From Psococerastis gibbosa (Eukaryota; Arthropoda; Insecta; Psocodea; Psocidae), in assembly GCA_963971405.1 (NCBI GenBank), contig OZ020489.1, positions 44,718,510 through 44,782,509 on the forward strand: a stretch of 64,000 nt of DNA, given 5' to 3'. Made by a program: the position numbers and the translations under genes. Shown here piece by piece: positions 30,044 through 41,100 of the stretch; position 1 is the stretch's first letter; each line of letters opens with the position of its first letter. A model generated the notes under the pieces. That model was given only the letters and a program-made list of their open reading frames with translations, ran no database searches and was not told the DNA's origin.

Positions 30044-33000
30044 CAGTGCCGTGCCGTGGATTTTTCAAGCATGAAGCAAGGTTCGAAAATGGCGCCCTCT
30101 TGTATGCATATATTATATATACGTATATAGTGTATAGGCCCTATATATAATATATGTATAGCACCATAGGTACATAATATATTTCCCAAATAAAAACAAA
30201 ACCATCTTCATCGAGAAAAATTTATTATTTATTACGCATTGAAGTTATAAAAAAGAATTTTCCTAGTTCTTCATGAAACTCCTCATAAAATGGAAAGTAA
30301 TTACTGGCATAATGGTACATTTTAACAATATTAGGCTACTTCAATTTTACTTTCCTTACTTTCAATTTGGCAAATTCGTCAATCAAATCAGTATAGTCGA
30401 GAGTGGCGGCCAAGCCAGACTCAATCGATATTACAGCTAAGTTGGACAGTTTCAGTTGACTAATAGAATTTCTTAAATAATTTTTAATTATTTTCAGTTT
30501 TGAAAAGCTCCTCTCCCCACTCGCAACAGATACGGGCAGGGTGAGGAGTATTCGTAAGGCCACAATTAGGTTGGCGTACAACGGTTCCAACTCGTTTTCC
30601 ACTAAATAATTGAGAGTGTCTAAAGGCTTCATGGATTTAGGCAATAAACGGGCCACATCACGCAACTCATCTTGTAAATCAATTCCATTTATATCAGATT
30701 CATTGTCAGCTGTTAAAATATTTCCAAGTTCTTTACAAAAAGTTTCAAGAGTTTCGTCATCAATATCTCTAATTTTATAGATATCATATAAAAATTGGAA
30801 ATTCTTACTATGATTTTGTAGAAGTTGGAATCGCTCACACAATGAAGTAATGGTTTTGTCTAAAATATAATAAAAAAAATTTACAGCAAATTTTTTTTCT
30901 TCATTTAAAGGTTCATCTTCTGCTTTTTCATCAAATTGTCGCTTTTTTTTTCTGGCCCTTACCTCCATTTCTTTAGGGAATTCCTTATTGCATTCCATTT
31001 CGTCTGCGATTTCGTTGGCTGTAATTTTTATATGCTCCAGCCCTGCTTCTCTAAATGCTTGAATCCTGTTAATTGTCTCTGATAAAAGTGTTACGCAGTC
31101 CGAAAGATTTATTGTAATTGATTGAAGTAACTTGGAAACCACATTCACTTCAAATAAAATATTATACCACAGAACTAACCCACAGATAAATTTGTAATTA
31201 TTAATGCTTCTAGCCAACCCTCTAGCTCTTACTTTAGCCTCTTCGTCAGTCCTTTCATCTTCCATGATATCTATCAATGTGTCATACACATCGCCTAGTT
31301 GATACCTCAGTGGTTTCAATGCATCGATTCTACTAGACCATCTAGTAGCACTCAAGGGTTTGATAGTCAACTGAGTGACATGTTTTTTTAAGGCCTCCCA
31401 ACGCTTTGTAGAAGCGGATAAAAAGTTATATAGTTCTTGTACGGTAGAAAAGAATGATGTGGTTTCCAAGGTACATGAAGCCGCATCATTTACAACAAGG
31501 TTTAAAGTATGATTTGCACATGGCACATAAAAAGCTCGAGGATAATTTTTAAGGATGCGACTTTGTACACCTTTTCTCACTCCTTTCATGTTGGCGCCAT
31601 TGTCGTATCCCTGACCTCTTAACCACTTCAACGTGAATCCCAATTTCTTTAAATGCGCCAGAATAAGCTCAGCCAAAGCTTCACCAGTCGAATTGGTAGC
31701 CTCAAAAAACCCAACGAAAAATTCATGAATTTCATACTTTTTAATTTTTTTGTTGAGGGTAACAATTCTTACTGTTAAGGACAGTTGCTCAGTATGGCTT
31801 ACATCAGGCGTACAATCTGCTATCACTGAAAAATACTTAGCTGTATTTGTTAATTCCAAAATTTTTTCTAAAACAGTTTGCCCCATTAATTGAATCAATT
31901 CATCTTGTATACGGTTGCTTAAATAAGTAACAGACGGTTTGTCTGATGCCCTTTGAACTCTTCTAATGTGTTCCTCCATAACAGGATCAAACTCTGCAAG
32001 AAATTCTATAAATTTAAGAAAGTTTCCGTTATTTTCGGCAAACAAATGTTCATTTGATCCTCGCAGAGCTAAACATTGCGTTGCCAACGCCCTAATTAAA
32101 GAAATTATTCTTTTAATGACTCCTCTCCAGTGCTGAATCTCCATTTCAGTAAGTCGTTGGTACTCATCGTCTATGGTTCTTTTCATCCGCAATCTTGAGT
32201 TAAATTCTTTCCATTTTCGAAAGGCATCCCTGTGGTATTTCGATTTTTCATGAGACTTGAGGGTTCTGCCAATATTCTGCCAATCGGAAAAGCCTGCTTT
32301 TGGCCATTGAGAGACGTCTGACTGATCAAAAAGTTTGCAACAGAAACAAAACACGGAGTCGTTTGAAACAGAATAAATGAGCCAATTTCTTTGTACAACT
32401 TCGCCATTTTGCAAAACCATCTCATAATTTGATGCTACAAATCTACGTTTTGAGCTGTTGGCTGGAAATTGGAATTGTCGTACTTGTTGCGGGCCCCTTT
32501 CTACCAATATTTGACGAATTGCCGAAGTAATTGAAAATCCCCATAAGGCTGGGTCAGAACTTAATTCAGAGACTTCGTTAGAACTGGATGGTCCCGATGG
32601 TGTATCATCATTTATCGGCTCGGATGCGTGACAATTCAATATCACAGGCGATTCTTCGGTTGAATTATTGTTGCTGGTGAAGGCCTTCATAGCTTTACTC
32701 AACTTTATATTTTCTTCTTCTCTCTTCTGTCGTTTTAGCTTGTTCTGATATCCGGACAATTTTCCACGTTTTTCTGACATGCTTGCACTGAAATAAATTA
32801 TTTTCTGAATTACACAAATTTTCTGGAGGAAGTGACTTTGGTATTTTTATTGATTTTTATGACTAACATCTCTTAAAATTTAATCAAAATCGTTAGAGCC
32901 GTTTTTTAGGAAAAAAAATTGAAAACCTGATTTTTGGGGGCAGTGAAATTTGCAATCCTTCTGTTTTGTGCTCGTGTCCCTTAATATATGTGTGAAGTTT

Positions 33001-33810
33001 GATCAAAATCCATCCATTAGTTTAGGCTTTAGCTCTACGTGCATAGTGCATGCACACCCACACATACAGTACAGATACTAGCCAATGGAAACCGGCAACC
33101 ATGGCAATGAATGCCTAAATACTTACAGTAAATAAATTAGCTATTGTAGTGTACAAGGCAAACGCGCTACCCTTCCTTCACTGAAATATGCAATAGCATA
33201 GCTACATACATAAATAAATACATATACTATATGTAGCCTACTGCTCAAATTTACTTACCATAAGTTATACTTTATACAGTATGTAGCTAGGTAAGGTAAT
33301 TGTTCACAAAAGCTACCCACGGCGTCTGTATAGAGGATTTGTACTTTGTATTTAAGTCAGCCCAACGGGGTCGGAAAGCACTCACCAGTCACTGGGGCAT
33401 TGGGAAGGGCAGAGTATTAGGGGAGGAAGCTAAATTTAAATTTAACACAAAGATATTTTTCGCAAGAAAATAAAAAAACACCAATTTGGGCCTTTAAAAA
33501 TTAACCAAGCGCCATTTGTAAACAAACATGATACCACGCGACACGCGTAAACAAGAAACACTTACCTATCGAGTATCGACTGAAAAGCCGCCAAAAAGTT
33601 TGAAATAGTTTGTTTAGTTCTGAGTTTTACAATTATTTTAAATTTTATTCTTTTTTATATTGCATTCATGTCAATATTTAAAATTTTTGTTTTCAATAAA
33701 AAGAAAATCTAGAAGGTATATTTAGGATACATTTTTGTCCAATTTGGCGCCCCCCGCAGCGTGGCGCCTGAAGCGGCTGCCTCATTGCCTCAATGGACGG
33801 CACGGCCCTG
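30044..33810 (-). mobile_element. Intact hAT transposon (ZMYM1-like)
   Basis: Ends CAGTGCCGTGCCGTGGA (30044) and, on the other strand, CAGGGCCGTGCCGTCCA (from 33810), with TATATATA on both sides (30036-30043, 33811-33818). One uninterrupted 814-codon transposase (30336-32780, minus) is inside. The flanks (29890-30030 and 33811-33960) match 38655-38990, which has no insertion. Sub-terminal sequences near each end contain GGCGCC. Confidence 0.92.
30336..32780 (-). CDS. hAT transposase, zinc finger MYM-type 1-like
   Basis: 814 aa, ATG at 32780. A basic N-terminus (KLKRQKREEE) and Ser-rich linker precede a TTF-type/BED-like zinc finger with FCFCCKLF (about 144-151) and HEKSKYHRDAF (about 177-187). 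A DUF4371/RNase-H-like catalytic region follows, with ADCTPDVSHTEQLSL, RGQGYDNGANMKG and the ATRWSSRIDAL motif. Last comes the hAT C-terminal dimerisation domain, LLTLPVSVASGERSFSKL (near 740-757). Transposases of this type cut and paste hAT elements. The full ORF, inverted ends and 8-bp duplication suggest a recent and possibly active copy. Host genes of the ZMYM1 type derive from such elements, but the surrounding termini argue for a transposon here. Confidence 0.93.
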   Translation of the reverse strand: MSEKRGKLSGYQNKLKRQKREEENIKLSKAMKAFTSNNNSTEESPVILNCHASEPINDDTPSGPSSSNEVSELSSDPALWGFSITSAIRQILVERGPQQVRQFQFPANSSKRRFVASNYEMVLQNGEVVQRNWLIYSVSNDSVFCFCCKLFDQSDVSQWPKAGFSDWQNIGRTLKSHEKSKYHRDAFRKWKEFNSRLRMKRTIDDEYQRLTEMEIQHWRGVIKRIISLIRALATQCLALRGSNEHLFAENNGNFLKFIEFLAEFDPVMEEHIRRVQRASDKPSVTYLSNRIQDELIQLMGQTVLEKILELTNTAKYFSVIADCTPDVSHTEQLSLTVRIVTLNKKIKKYEIHEFFVGFFEATNSTGEALAELILAHLKKLGFTLKWLRGQGYDNGANMKGVRKGVQSRILKNYPRAFYVPCANHTLNLVVNDAASCTLETTSFFSTVQELYNFLSASTKRWEALKKHVTQLTIKPLSATRWSSRIDALKPLRYQLGDVYDTLIDIMEDERTDEEAKVRARGLARSINNYKFICGLVLWYNILFEVNVVSKLLQSITINLSDCVTLLSETINRIQAFREAGLEHIKITANEIADEMECNKEFPKEMEVRARKKKRQFDEKAEDEPLNEEKKFAVNFFYYILDKTITSLCERFQLLQNHSKNFQFLYDIYKIRDIDDETLETFCKELGNILTADNESDINGIDLQDELRDVARLLPKSMKPLDTLNYLVENELEPLYANLIVALRILLTLPVSVASGERSFSKLKIIKNYLRNSISQLKLSNLAVISIESGLAATLDYTDLIDEFAKLKVRKVKLK

Positions 33811-34301
33811 TATATATAACATTTGGAACGGATAGGGTGGTTTTAGGCTCAGGGGGTCATGAAATGAAAAGTTGTGAAGAAATATTCTGAAAATTGAACA
33901 TTGGTCGCCATCTCAATAGGTAGATGAATCTCCCTAAAACATTACCCTATGCTGCTTGATCTGCTTGATTATAAGAGGAACCCAAGCTCTTTTTTTAAGG
34001 ACTATATTCTAGCCCATATTCAGTTCTCCATGCACACGTGGCACATTAAAATAACGGCTGAACGGCCCAAACACTCGTGTGTTTGTATAGCTCCCGATGG
34101 CGATAACCGAAAGTTTATTTACTAGTTTCAGTGAGAAAGTAAACTTTCCATTCCGATTTCATGTCTTGTTTAACTTGTGTCGTATAGCCTATTACTTAGC
34201 AATGACCGCGATTACATCACGTAATACAGAGAAGGAAAATCTTCTCATGCTTTAGGCCCTTTCGAAAAACTTAACTGAAGCTTGTATCGTATTTTTTATA
34301 G

Positions 34302-35908
34302 GCAGGGAACAGCGTGACTTGGATGACGGAGCGAGTGTGAGAAAGAAAAGGAAGATTGAACCCCAACGAAGCGATGTCACCATTGCAGACCTCCCGGATG
34401 ATGTCATAATATTCGAAATACTATCCAGATTGAGCCTCAATGAACGCAAGACGACGAGGCTCGTGTGTAAACGATGGAGGGAGCTCAACTACGATAGATG
34501 TCTCATCGCAAACGACGTAACTGTCATTAGGGATTACATTAAAATGGACGAATATCTGTCTTTCAGTGTCCCCCTCATTGTTAACCTAAGATTTACCATT
34601 TCTAAGCATCAAAATCCTGAGACTGACTCGGTAAAGGCATTCTGGAAAAAATATGGCCCAGATATTCGATGTATTTCCCTTGTTTTTGAAAATACTAATT
34701 ATACTCGTTCGTATCTAAATCGTCACAGTCTTCTGCGAGGCGTCGTGACACATTGCAAGAGCTTACGCCGTTTCAAAATAGTACATTATGAGCCTGATTT
34801 TACTCATTTAGAAACCGTAACTGTTTCTTGTCAATCTAGCGACTTCCCTAATGCACTCAAGTTCTTATTATTTGGTAAAGGCAAACCGAATAGCCTGAAA
34901 CGATGGGGGCTTACTGGAAATAACTGTGTCCGAAAGATTATGGGCCGGTATGGTCTACTTTTAATGAGGGACTGTACTGTCGACTTGACAGCTATTGTTA
35001 AAATTATTGATTTGTTAAACGCTATGAACAACTTGAACTCGCAACTAATAGCTACTGCGCAATTCGCACTCGTAGGTGACGTCGATGAAAAACTTGTTTC
35101 GCGCGAAATTGCTTTATATGTTACTCTTTCTACGTTGTTAGCACAAAATAATTTATTATTGGCAAGCCAGTTAACTCATGTTGCTATCCATTCCATTTGT
35201 TCTGATTCGAATGTAGATTTATCAGCGCTTCAGGGACTGTCAAACTTGGCGTTTTTAGATGTTAGTGGTAAAGGGGCATCGGTTATATTTGATTTATTTT
35301 CCATAGCTAAGCCAAAAATGGTGTATTTGCAAGTTACTGGGTTACCTCTTCAAGATGAGGGCGTCGCAGTGATAGCTCAAAATTTGCCTAATTTACGACA
35401 TTTAAAAATTATCGGTCAAACCTATATGACTAGTAAGTCATTGCAGTTACTATCTACTCACAACCGCCAACTTGAGTGTCTCATTATTGACTCTAGTGTC
35501 AATTTTTTGGATAGTTTTCCATACTTGAACCAATTGACACAGCTGGTACATCTTGATATATTTCAGGGGCCTTATGCCTATTATTTTATGGGGCAACGGG
35601 AACATGCTGTGAAGATAATTGGAAGTCTTACTCTGCCGAAGCTACGCACTTTGGTAATTTCTAATGCCTATGTTGACGATGCCTCCATTCTGCGAGATGG
35701 CACTGCCGTTAAGCTTTTCTCTAATAGAAATTTTCAGAATTTACTTAGGTGGTCCTCGATGACTCTCTTTAGAACAGTTTATACGGCCACATGTCGTCGC
35801 GGGGCAGGCACTGGTGATGAATTGTCCAGTCAGGAACTGGTTGTCTGCCAGGCTTTTCTGTGGAATGTGAATAGCTGGTCAATTGTTCCAAGTATAACCT
35901 ACCGTTGA
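34302..35908 (+). CDS. F-box and leucine-rich-repeat protein, copy B (large exon)
   Basis: Paralogue of 9805-11692. The acceptor TTTTTTATAG|GCAGGG (34301/34302) and the frame REQRDLDDGASVRKKRKIEP are retained, followed by the F-box (IADLPDDVIIFEILSRL) and the same leucine-rich repeats to the stop at 35906-35908. It differs by substitutions and several in-frame length changes (for example LVGDVDEKLVSREIALYVT) without stops, so the exon has stayed open. Homology to copy A upstream begins only near 34120. The short first exon seen in copy A (9805-9832) has no counterpart I can find, so the start is unknown. Confidence 0.8.
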
Positions 35909-37274
35909 GTGTTACGAACAGATGTCAAAGAGAGTAAATTGAAGCTTGAAATGTATTTTTTTTACGGAGAAATCTTTAACTAATTGGAACTAAACCACTA
36001 ATTAGTTGCGTCATAATGGCCCCCCTATTCTTTTATTATTATTTTTATGTATTAGCCATTTCGTCTGTTCTTTCTCTGATTCCCCTGCCCGTAGGGGCTT
36101 CCTATAATGTTAAATAGGTACTCCGTTGTTATAAGAAGTTGTCCGATCTCGGAAAAAACGTAACTGAATTGAATAGGGACTCGAATCCACAATTCCACAT
36201 TCTGAGCCTTTCTAAAGTAGTACGAAACACTGGAAAGGCGTAGTTGTTGGGTTCAGGTCGTACCCTGGCCTGTTATTTTCAGGATTCCTTGTGGTTGCAT
36301 CGGCGTTAAATTTAATTGGACATAAGCCTACGTGGATTTATCCAGAAGAACGTAGGCTACTGAGCCTAACAATAATCAATTCACAGAAAATTCCAAATTA
36401 TTACTATTACCGATTTACTGTTGTATGCTACAGCATCCCACTTACAATATATTATTGTAGTAAGGTCGGTGGCCGGTTTTGCATCGAACATCGTTCTTAA
36501 AATGAATCTCTTGTGCGCAAGTGTTCTGTGCATCTTCAATTCCTGATCGTACATACCGACATGTACACATTTTGACCAGTGTTTCCTGTGAAATTTAATT
36601 TACAAATTTAACTTAATTATAAGACTGTAATTATTAATAGTTTTGTTGTAGCTAATTGTGTTTCTTATGTTTCTCTAAGTTAAGAGAAAATCGGAGGGGA
36701 AAAGCCTAATAAGTGTAAACATCAAAAGCATAAGTGTATATGCAGATTTTTCCTGTAAAAATAAAACAATCCGGCTAAATGATTGGTGGGGCGCATCCCT
36801 ATTTGGCCAATTGTAATTCGCCCGACCAATCAGAGTGTTGGATCATATTATGCAAAAGCGATTATGTTCTGTTGTGATACATTGCCATCACAAACAGATA
36901 AGTATGGGGATGCGGCTCGGCGTTGGGATTTCCTTGTAGGAAAGTTCTGTGTTGTGTACGCATTCCTGACGTACCTATCTAAGACTTATTATAACTTGGC
37001 TGCTTATTGTCTTGTAGACTGAATTGTTGGACTGCATTGTTAAAATAATTTACATTTTTTTAATAAAAGGTTATTCGCATACAAACAATTTAATGAATGC
37101 ATCCCATTGACCTCTTCAGTCGCCTCTATAGGTTAGTACCCGTGTTGAGTTACGACACGTCTCCGATCGCATGGCGTATAGATTTTCCGACCAGCAGAAG
37201 TACCCTACCACTTTGTCTTCGCAGTCGTTGGCTTTTTTTCACAGCTCACATCATGGTCAGCCAGTATGAACTTA

Positions 37275-37318
37275 ATACATTGTAGTATTATATGGTATAT
37301 ATAACACTGACATCAAAT
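37275..37318 (+). repeat. 44-bp direct repeat flanking the tRNA block, left
   Basis: ATACATTGTAGTATTATATG through ACATCAAAT is repeated at 37590-37633 with one mismatch (GACATC versus GAAATC), enclosing 271 bp that contain the tRNA. Confidence 0.85.
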
Positions 37319-37377
37319 GAACTTTGGTTGAAGAGGTGACCTCCTCATTATAATGTTAATAAATTAGAGGATATGGA

Positions 37378-37382
37378 AAAAA
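37378..37382 (-). terminator. Pol III T5 terminator of the tRNA
   Basis: Five Ts on the minus strand begin 2 nt after the discriminator base of the tRNA-like gene. Confidence 0.6.
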
Positions 37383-37383
37383 C

Positions 37384-37456
37384 TGGGCTTGGCGGGATTC
37401 GAACCCACGATCTACGCCTAACCGGGGCGTCGTCTTAACCGCTGGACCACAAGCCC
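37384..37456 (-). tRNA. tRNA-like gene, anticodon GGU (Thr) by folding
   Basis: 73 nt folding as a full cloverleaf: acceptor GGGCUUG/CAAGCCC perfectly paired, D arm GUCC-AGCGGUUA-AGAC, anticodon stem ACGCC/GGCGU with loop CCGGUUA, T arm GUGGG-UUCGAAU-CCCGC, discriminator A. Box A (TGGTCCAGCGG) and box B (GGTTCGAATCC) match Pol III promoter consensus, and a T5 terminator follows. Position 33 is C rather than the near-universal U, and the predicted GGU anticodon is unusual for this body. It may be a pseudogene or tRNA-derived repeat. Confidence 0.7.
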
Positions 37457-37589
37457 CGACAAGTCCAGTAATGGCCAAATCCTCTACTTATGCTCTGACA
37501 TGATTCGTGTTGCTAGACAGGTTGGCACAGCTATGTATCCGAACAGGTCTGTGAGCTTACTTAATTGCATAAAGGCAATGCTTTATTCA

Positions 37590-37633
37590 ATACATTGTAG
37601 TATTATATGGTATATATAACACTGAAATCAAAT
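37590..37633 (+). repeat. 44-bp direct repeat flanking the tRNA block, right
   Basis: Second copy of 37275-37318 with one mismatch. Confidence 0.85.
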
Positions 37634-37879
37634 TAACCTTATGCTCATATGATGGTGATGACAAAGTTATATTGTATTATTGCACTCTGTCAGATAAACT
37701 ACGCATTTTTTATCTCTTGATAGGTAGCCTTTATCATCAAACGTTATCACAGTCTAGACTACATTTAACCGACGCAAAGGTATGTTGAATTTATGTATTT
37801 TCTGTAAAGAGTGATCAGTTATGCTTTATCCCATTGCCCACACAATTTCGTTTTGACAAGTTCCACTGGATCCTAAACT

Positions 37880-38040
37880 ACGGTACAAGGTTTCACCTAC
37901 CTACCTTAGAAAACTGCCGATTGTACTGAGAGTGGAGAGAGATGCTACTATCTTACCTAAATTGCTTAGATACCATCTCTTAGAGAAAGTTTCGACACTG
38001 TCACTGAAGCACTTGCACAAGACCATGACAGAACAACCTG
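37880..38040 (+). pseudogene. LINE ORF2 C-terminal tail (copy 2 of 3)
   Basis: Related to 53609-53728 and 24003-24124: LRKLPIVLRVERDATI-LPKLLRYHLLE then a degenerate -FDTVTEALAQ. It lies just upstream of the first coding exon of the SWEET gene. Confidence 0.55.
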
Positions 38041-38136
38041 ATTTTGTTGATTTTACTTTATACTTCCTTGTCCATTACTTGATTGCATAATTTAACAGAA
38101 TATATATTTATTTGTTTCTAATAATAATTTTTGCAG

Positions 38137-38197
38137 GCCCTAATTGAATGGGAGACGTAGTTTTCATCACTGCACATCTCTATCACCTAACAATAAA
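38137..38197 (+). other. Probable SWEET 5' UTR segment
   Basis: Follows a good acceptor (TAATTTTTGCAG, 38125-38136) and leads directly into the ATG at 38198, suggesting an upstream non-coding exon that I could not place. Confidence 0.45.
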
Positions 38198-41100
38198 ATG
38201 CTGGAGGAATACAAAGGATTCTTGGCGGGTCTTGCAGGAATAGTCACTATTGGACAAATTTTTTCGGGCGTGTAAGTATGTTACATTGCGTATTTCCATA
38301 TTTACTTACATCTAATTTTTAGTAACATGGCTTCCAGCTCAAGTGATGCCGGCTGGCTCATGTCTCAGAATTGTCCTTGCTGCTAGTGTCCACATTGTTG
38401 GAGTAGGTAGAATCTCGTTAAGTTCCGCCATTATTGTGTCTAATCTGATGGCGTAATACTATGTCTGAACTGCAGGAGAATGTGCTCAAGTGTCTCATTA
38501 GTCGGCCCACATGCACGTCAGATTGGAGATGATGCCTGCCAGGTATGTTATGTTATTCTGTGGTTGGAAACGCTACAAGTATTCGTTTGACGGTCTTGCT
38601 CTGGCTGCGACGTATGCAACGCTACTATTAACAGAGATGAATTTTGTACGGTTTTCATCGGCCGCCATCATGGAACTAAATAGTGGACTTGTTAACGAAC
38701 TCGATCAAGACATTTGTGTGATCAATTTTTGTGCCAAGTTTCATGAAAATCTGATAATATTTACGGAAGTAAGAGTGGTTCCTAAAATCGATATAGGCCT
38801 ACTACATAAATACATACGTATACATACATATATATATATATATATATTATAGCGTATGTATAACATTTTGAACGGAGGGTGGTTTTAGGCTCAGGGGGTC
38901 ATGAAATGAAAAGTTGTGAAGAAATTTTCCGGAATTCGAACATTGATGGCCGTCTCAATAGGTAGATGAATCTCCCTAACAATGTGGTTTTCACGAAATG
39001 TCTGATGGTCAGTTTGTAGGCATACTTTGATGTAGTTTGAAATGTTGGTTCACGAAAATCTCCAGACCATTTTTTGTTGCTGGACTAACTCAATTTTGGG
39101 GCTTTTACCCTAAAAAACGGCTCCATGATTTTTTTTTAAATTCACATTGGCTACATTGTTGCCTAGTCTTTATTAATGTTAAAAAAAACTCAATTTAAAA
39201 TTACTAAAACATAACCTTTTTGTGGAACCTTTCTAGTTTCAGTGGGCCGATTATGACGATTGGCATTAACTTATAGGGTTAAAACTGTAAACAAACAAAT
39301 TTTGAATAGCACTTTCCATTGCAAAATTATCTTGTTTACATTTTTAAGAACCGGTCCGAGTTTACTTGAACATGCTTTCCAATTTATCGAAATTAATAGA
39401 TAGAGAAAATGAGTAATTTCATAGTAAATAATTTTCCTATGGTTAAATTTCCGATATCTCGGGTGGGGGGGGGGGGGGGTGGTTGTCCACCTGACGTCAC
39501 TGGTGGTGCGGTAAATTTGATGTCAGACCAACACATTACCACACAGCAATACTGGCAGGGCACGCAATGCATTTGAGCGTGAATTTTCAATCATTTTTTA
39601 AAAAAAAACATTTTTTTTTTACAAAACCAAATACTTTTTTGGGAAAGCAACTTATCCGGTTTCGTTACTCAATTTAACACCTAAAACATACCTGAAGGTA
39701 GAAATCGATAGAAAGGTATCGCAGAAAAATTATTTTTCAGTCATTTTTCATTAAAATTTAGTCATTTTTATTTTTTTACCCCCAGAAGCAAACTATAACT
39801 AACCCCCCGCGTTTTATCAACATTAACAACAACTACAATATATGTGAATTTAAAAGAAATCGTTGGAGCCGTTTTTGGGAAATAATTTTTTTAGACGTTT
39901 TTTTTGAAAATGAAAACCCCCCAAATTGAGTTAGCCAAAAAAAAAAAAAAAAAAAAGGAGGTATGATTTTTGTGAACCTACATGCCGAATTTCATCAAAA
40001 TCGACCGAGTAGTTTGCCCGGAAATCGACGAACAGACAGACAGACAGACAGACATTTCGTAAAAACCACTTTTTTGGTGTTCCTGGGACCTCAAAACGTG
40101 TAAATCCGTTGAAAACTCGGAATCGAAAATTTCGACCATCACAAAGCTTTCCTTATACTAGGGTACGTATAAATTGGAAAGCAAGAATTTGAGTATTATA
40201 TTAACCCCGGTATTATAATCGGCTCAGTGCCGGATTAACACCTTGGGGGGCGGGCCGGGGCGTGGGTGCAAACCAGAGGCGGACGAGGCGGTCCCAGACC
40301 TCATAAAAGGGGTAGGCACTTTGTCAGTGGCGTAACGATAGGTTTTCGAAGAGGGCGGTGTATAATTTGGCGCTCCTCAGCCCATTTCGATAAAAGTGTA
40401 TAAAATGGGGAAAGCCGCTCTCATGGACGTATGCAGCTTTAAAATTAATGACCTTTAGTTCGGTTCGAAGAATATGAAGGGGGACCCGGGGGTCTCCCAC
40501 GCGGAAGAAATTTAGCGAAGACAGACCTGAAATATTTTGATTTTACACATTTTGATAGCAATAACTTGATTTTGATTGCTGAGATTTTACTGGCAAATAA
40601 TATAATTGCTAACAAGGGGGGCCCGGGGGTCCCCCCGGGAGAAAAGTTTTGACAAATCAGGCTGAAATATTGAGGTTTTACACATTTTGAAAGCAATAGC
40701 CTAAGGTTTGTATATTACAGGGAATTAATATAATTGTGAACTAGTGGGACCCGGAGGTCTCCTTCGGGTAAATTTTTTGAAATATTGGGATTCTACGCAT
40801 TTTGAGAGGAATAAAGTTTATAAATTGCAGGGAATTAATGAAATTGGGAACAGGGGGGCCGGGGGTCTCCCCCGGGAGAAAATGTTTGGAAAATAGGGCT
40901 GAAATAGTGGGGTTTTACGCATTTTTAGTGCATTAATACTTAGATTTTTAGAGGCAAACAATATAACTGCCTTCCAAAGCCTCTGGTGCTGCAACCTCCT
41001 CTAAAATTCAGAAATCAACCTAACCTACCAGTTTTGCAGCAAAAAAAAAAAAAAACCTGGGCACCTGTGCCCCACGTGCCTATGGGTTAATCCGGCACTG

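Larger units (their letters stand above)
28650..37275 (+). repeat. Segmental duplication, copy B
   Basis: Same order as 8195-18125: 28680-29060, 29130-29290, 33990-34030, 34120-35935 (F-box), 36240-36760 and 36780-37275. Between 29300 and 33980 it contains unrelated sequence including a hAT element with its own flanks. It lacks the MITE and LINE of copy A, giving clean empty sites at about 35940 and 36457. Confidence 0.85.
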
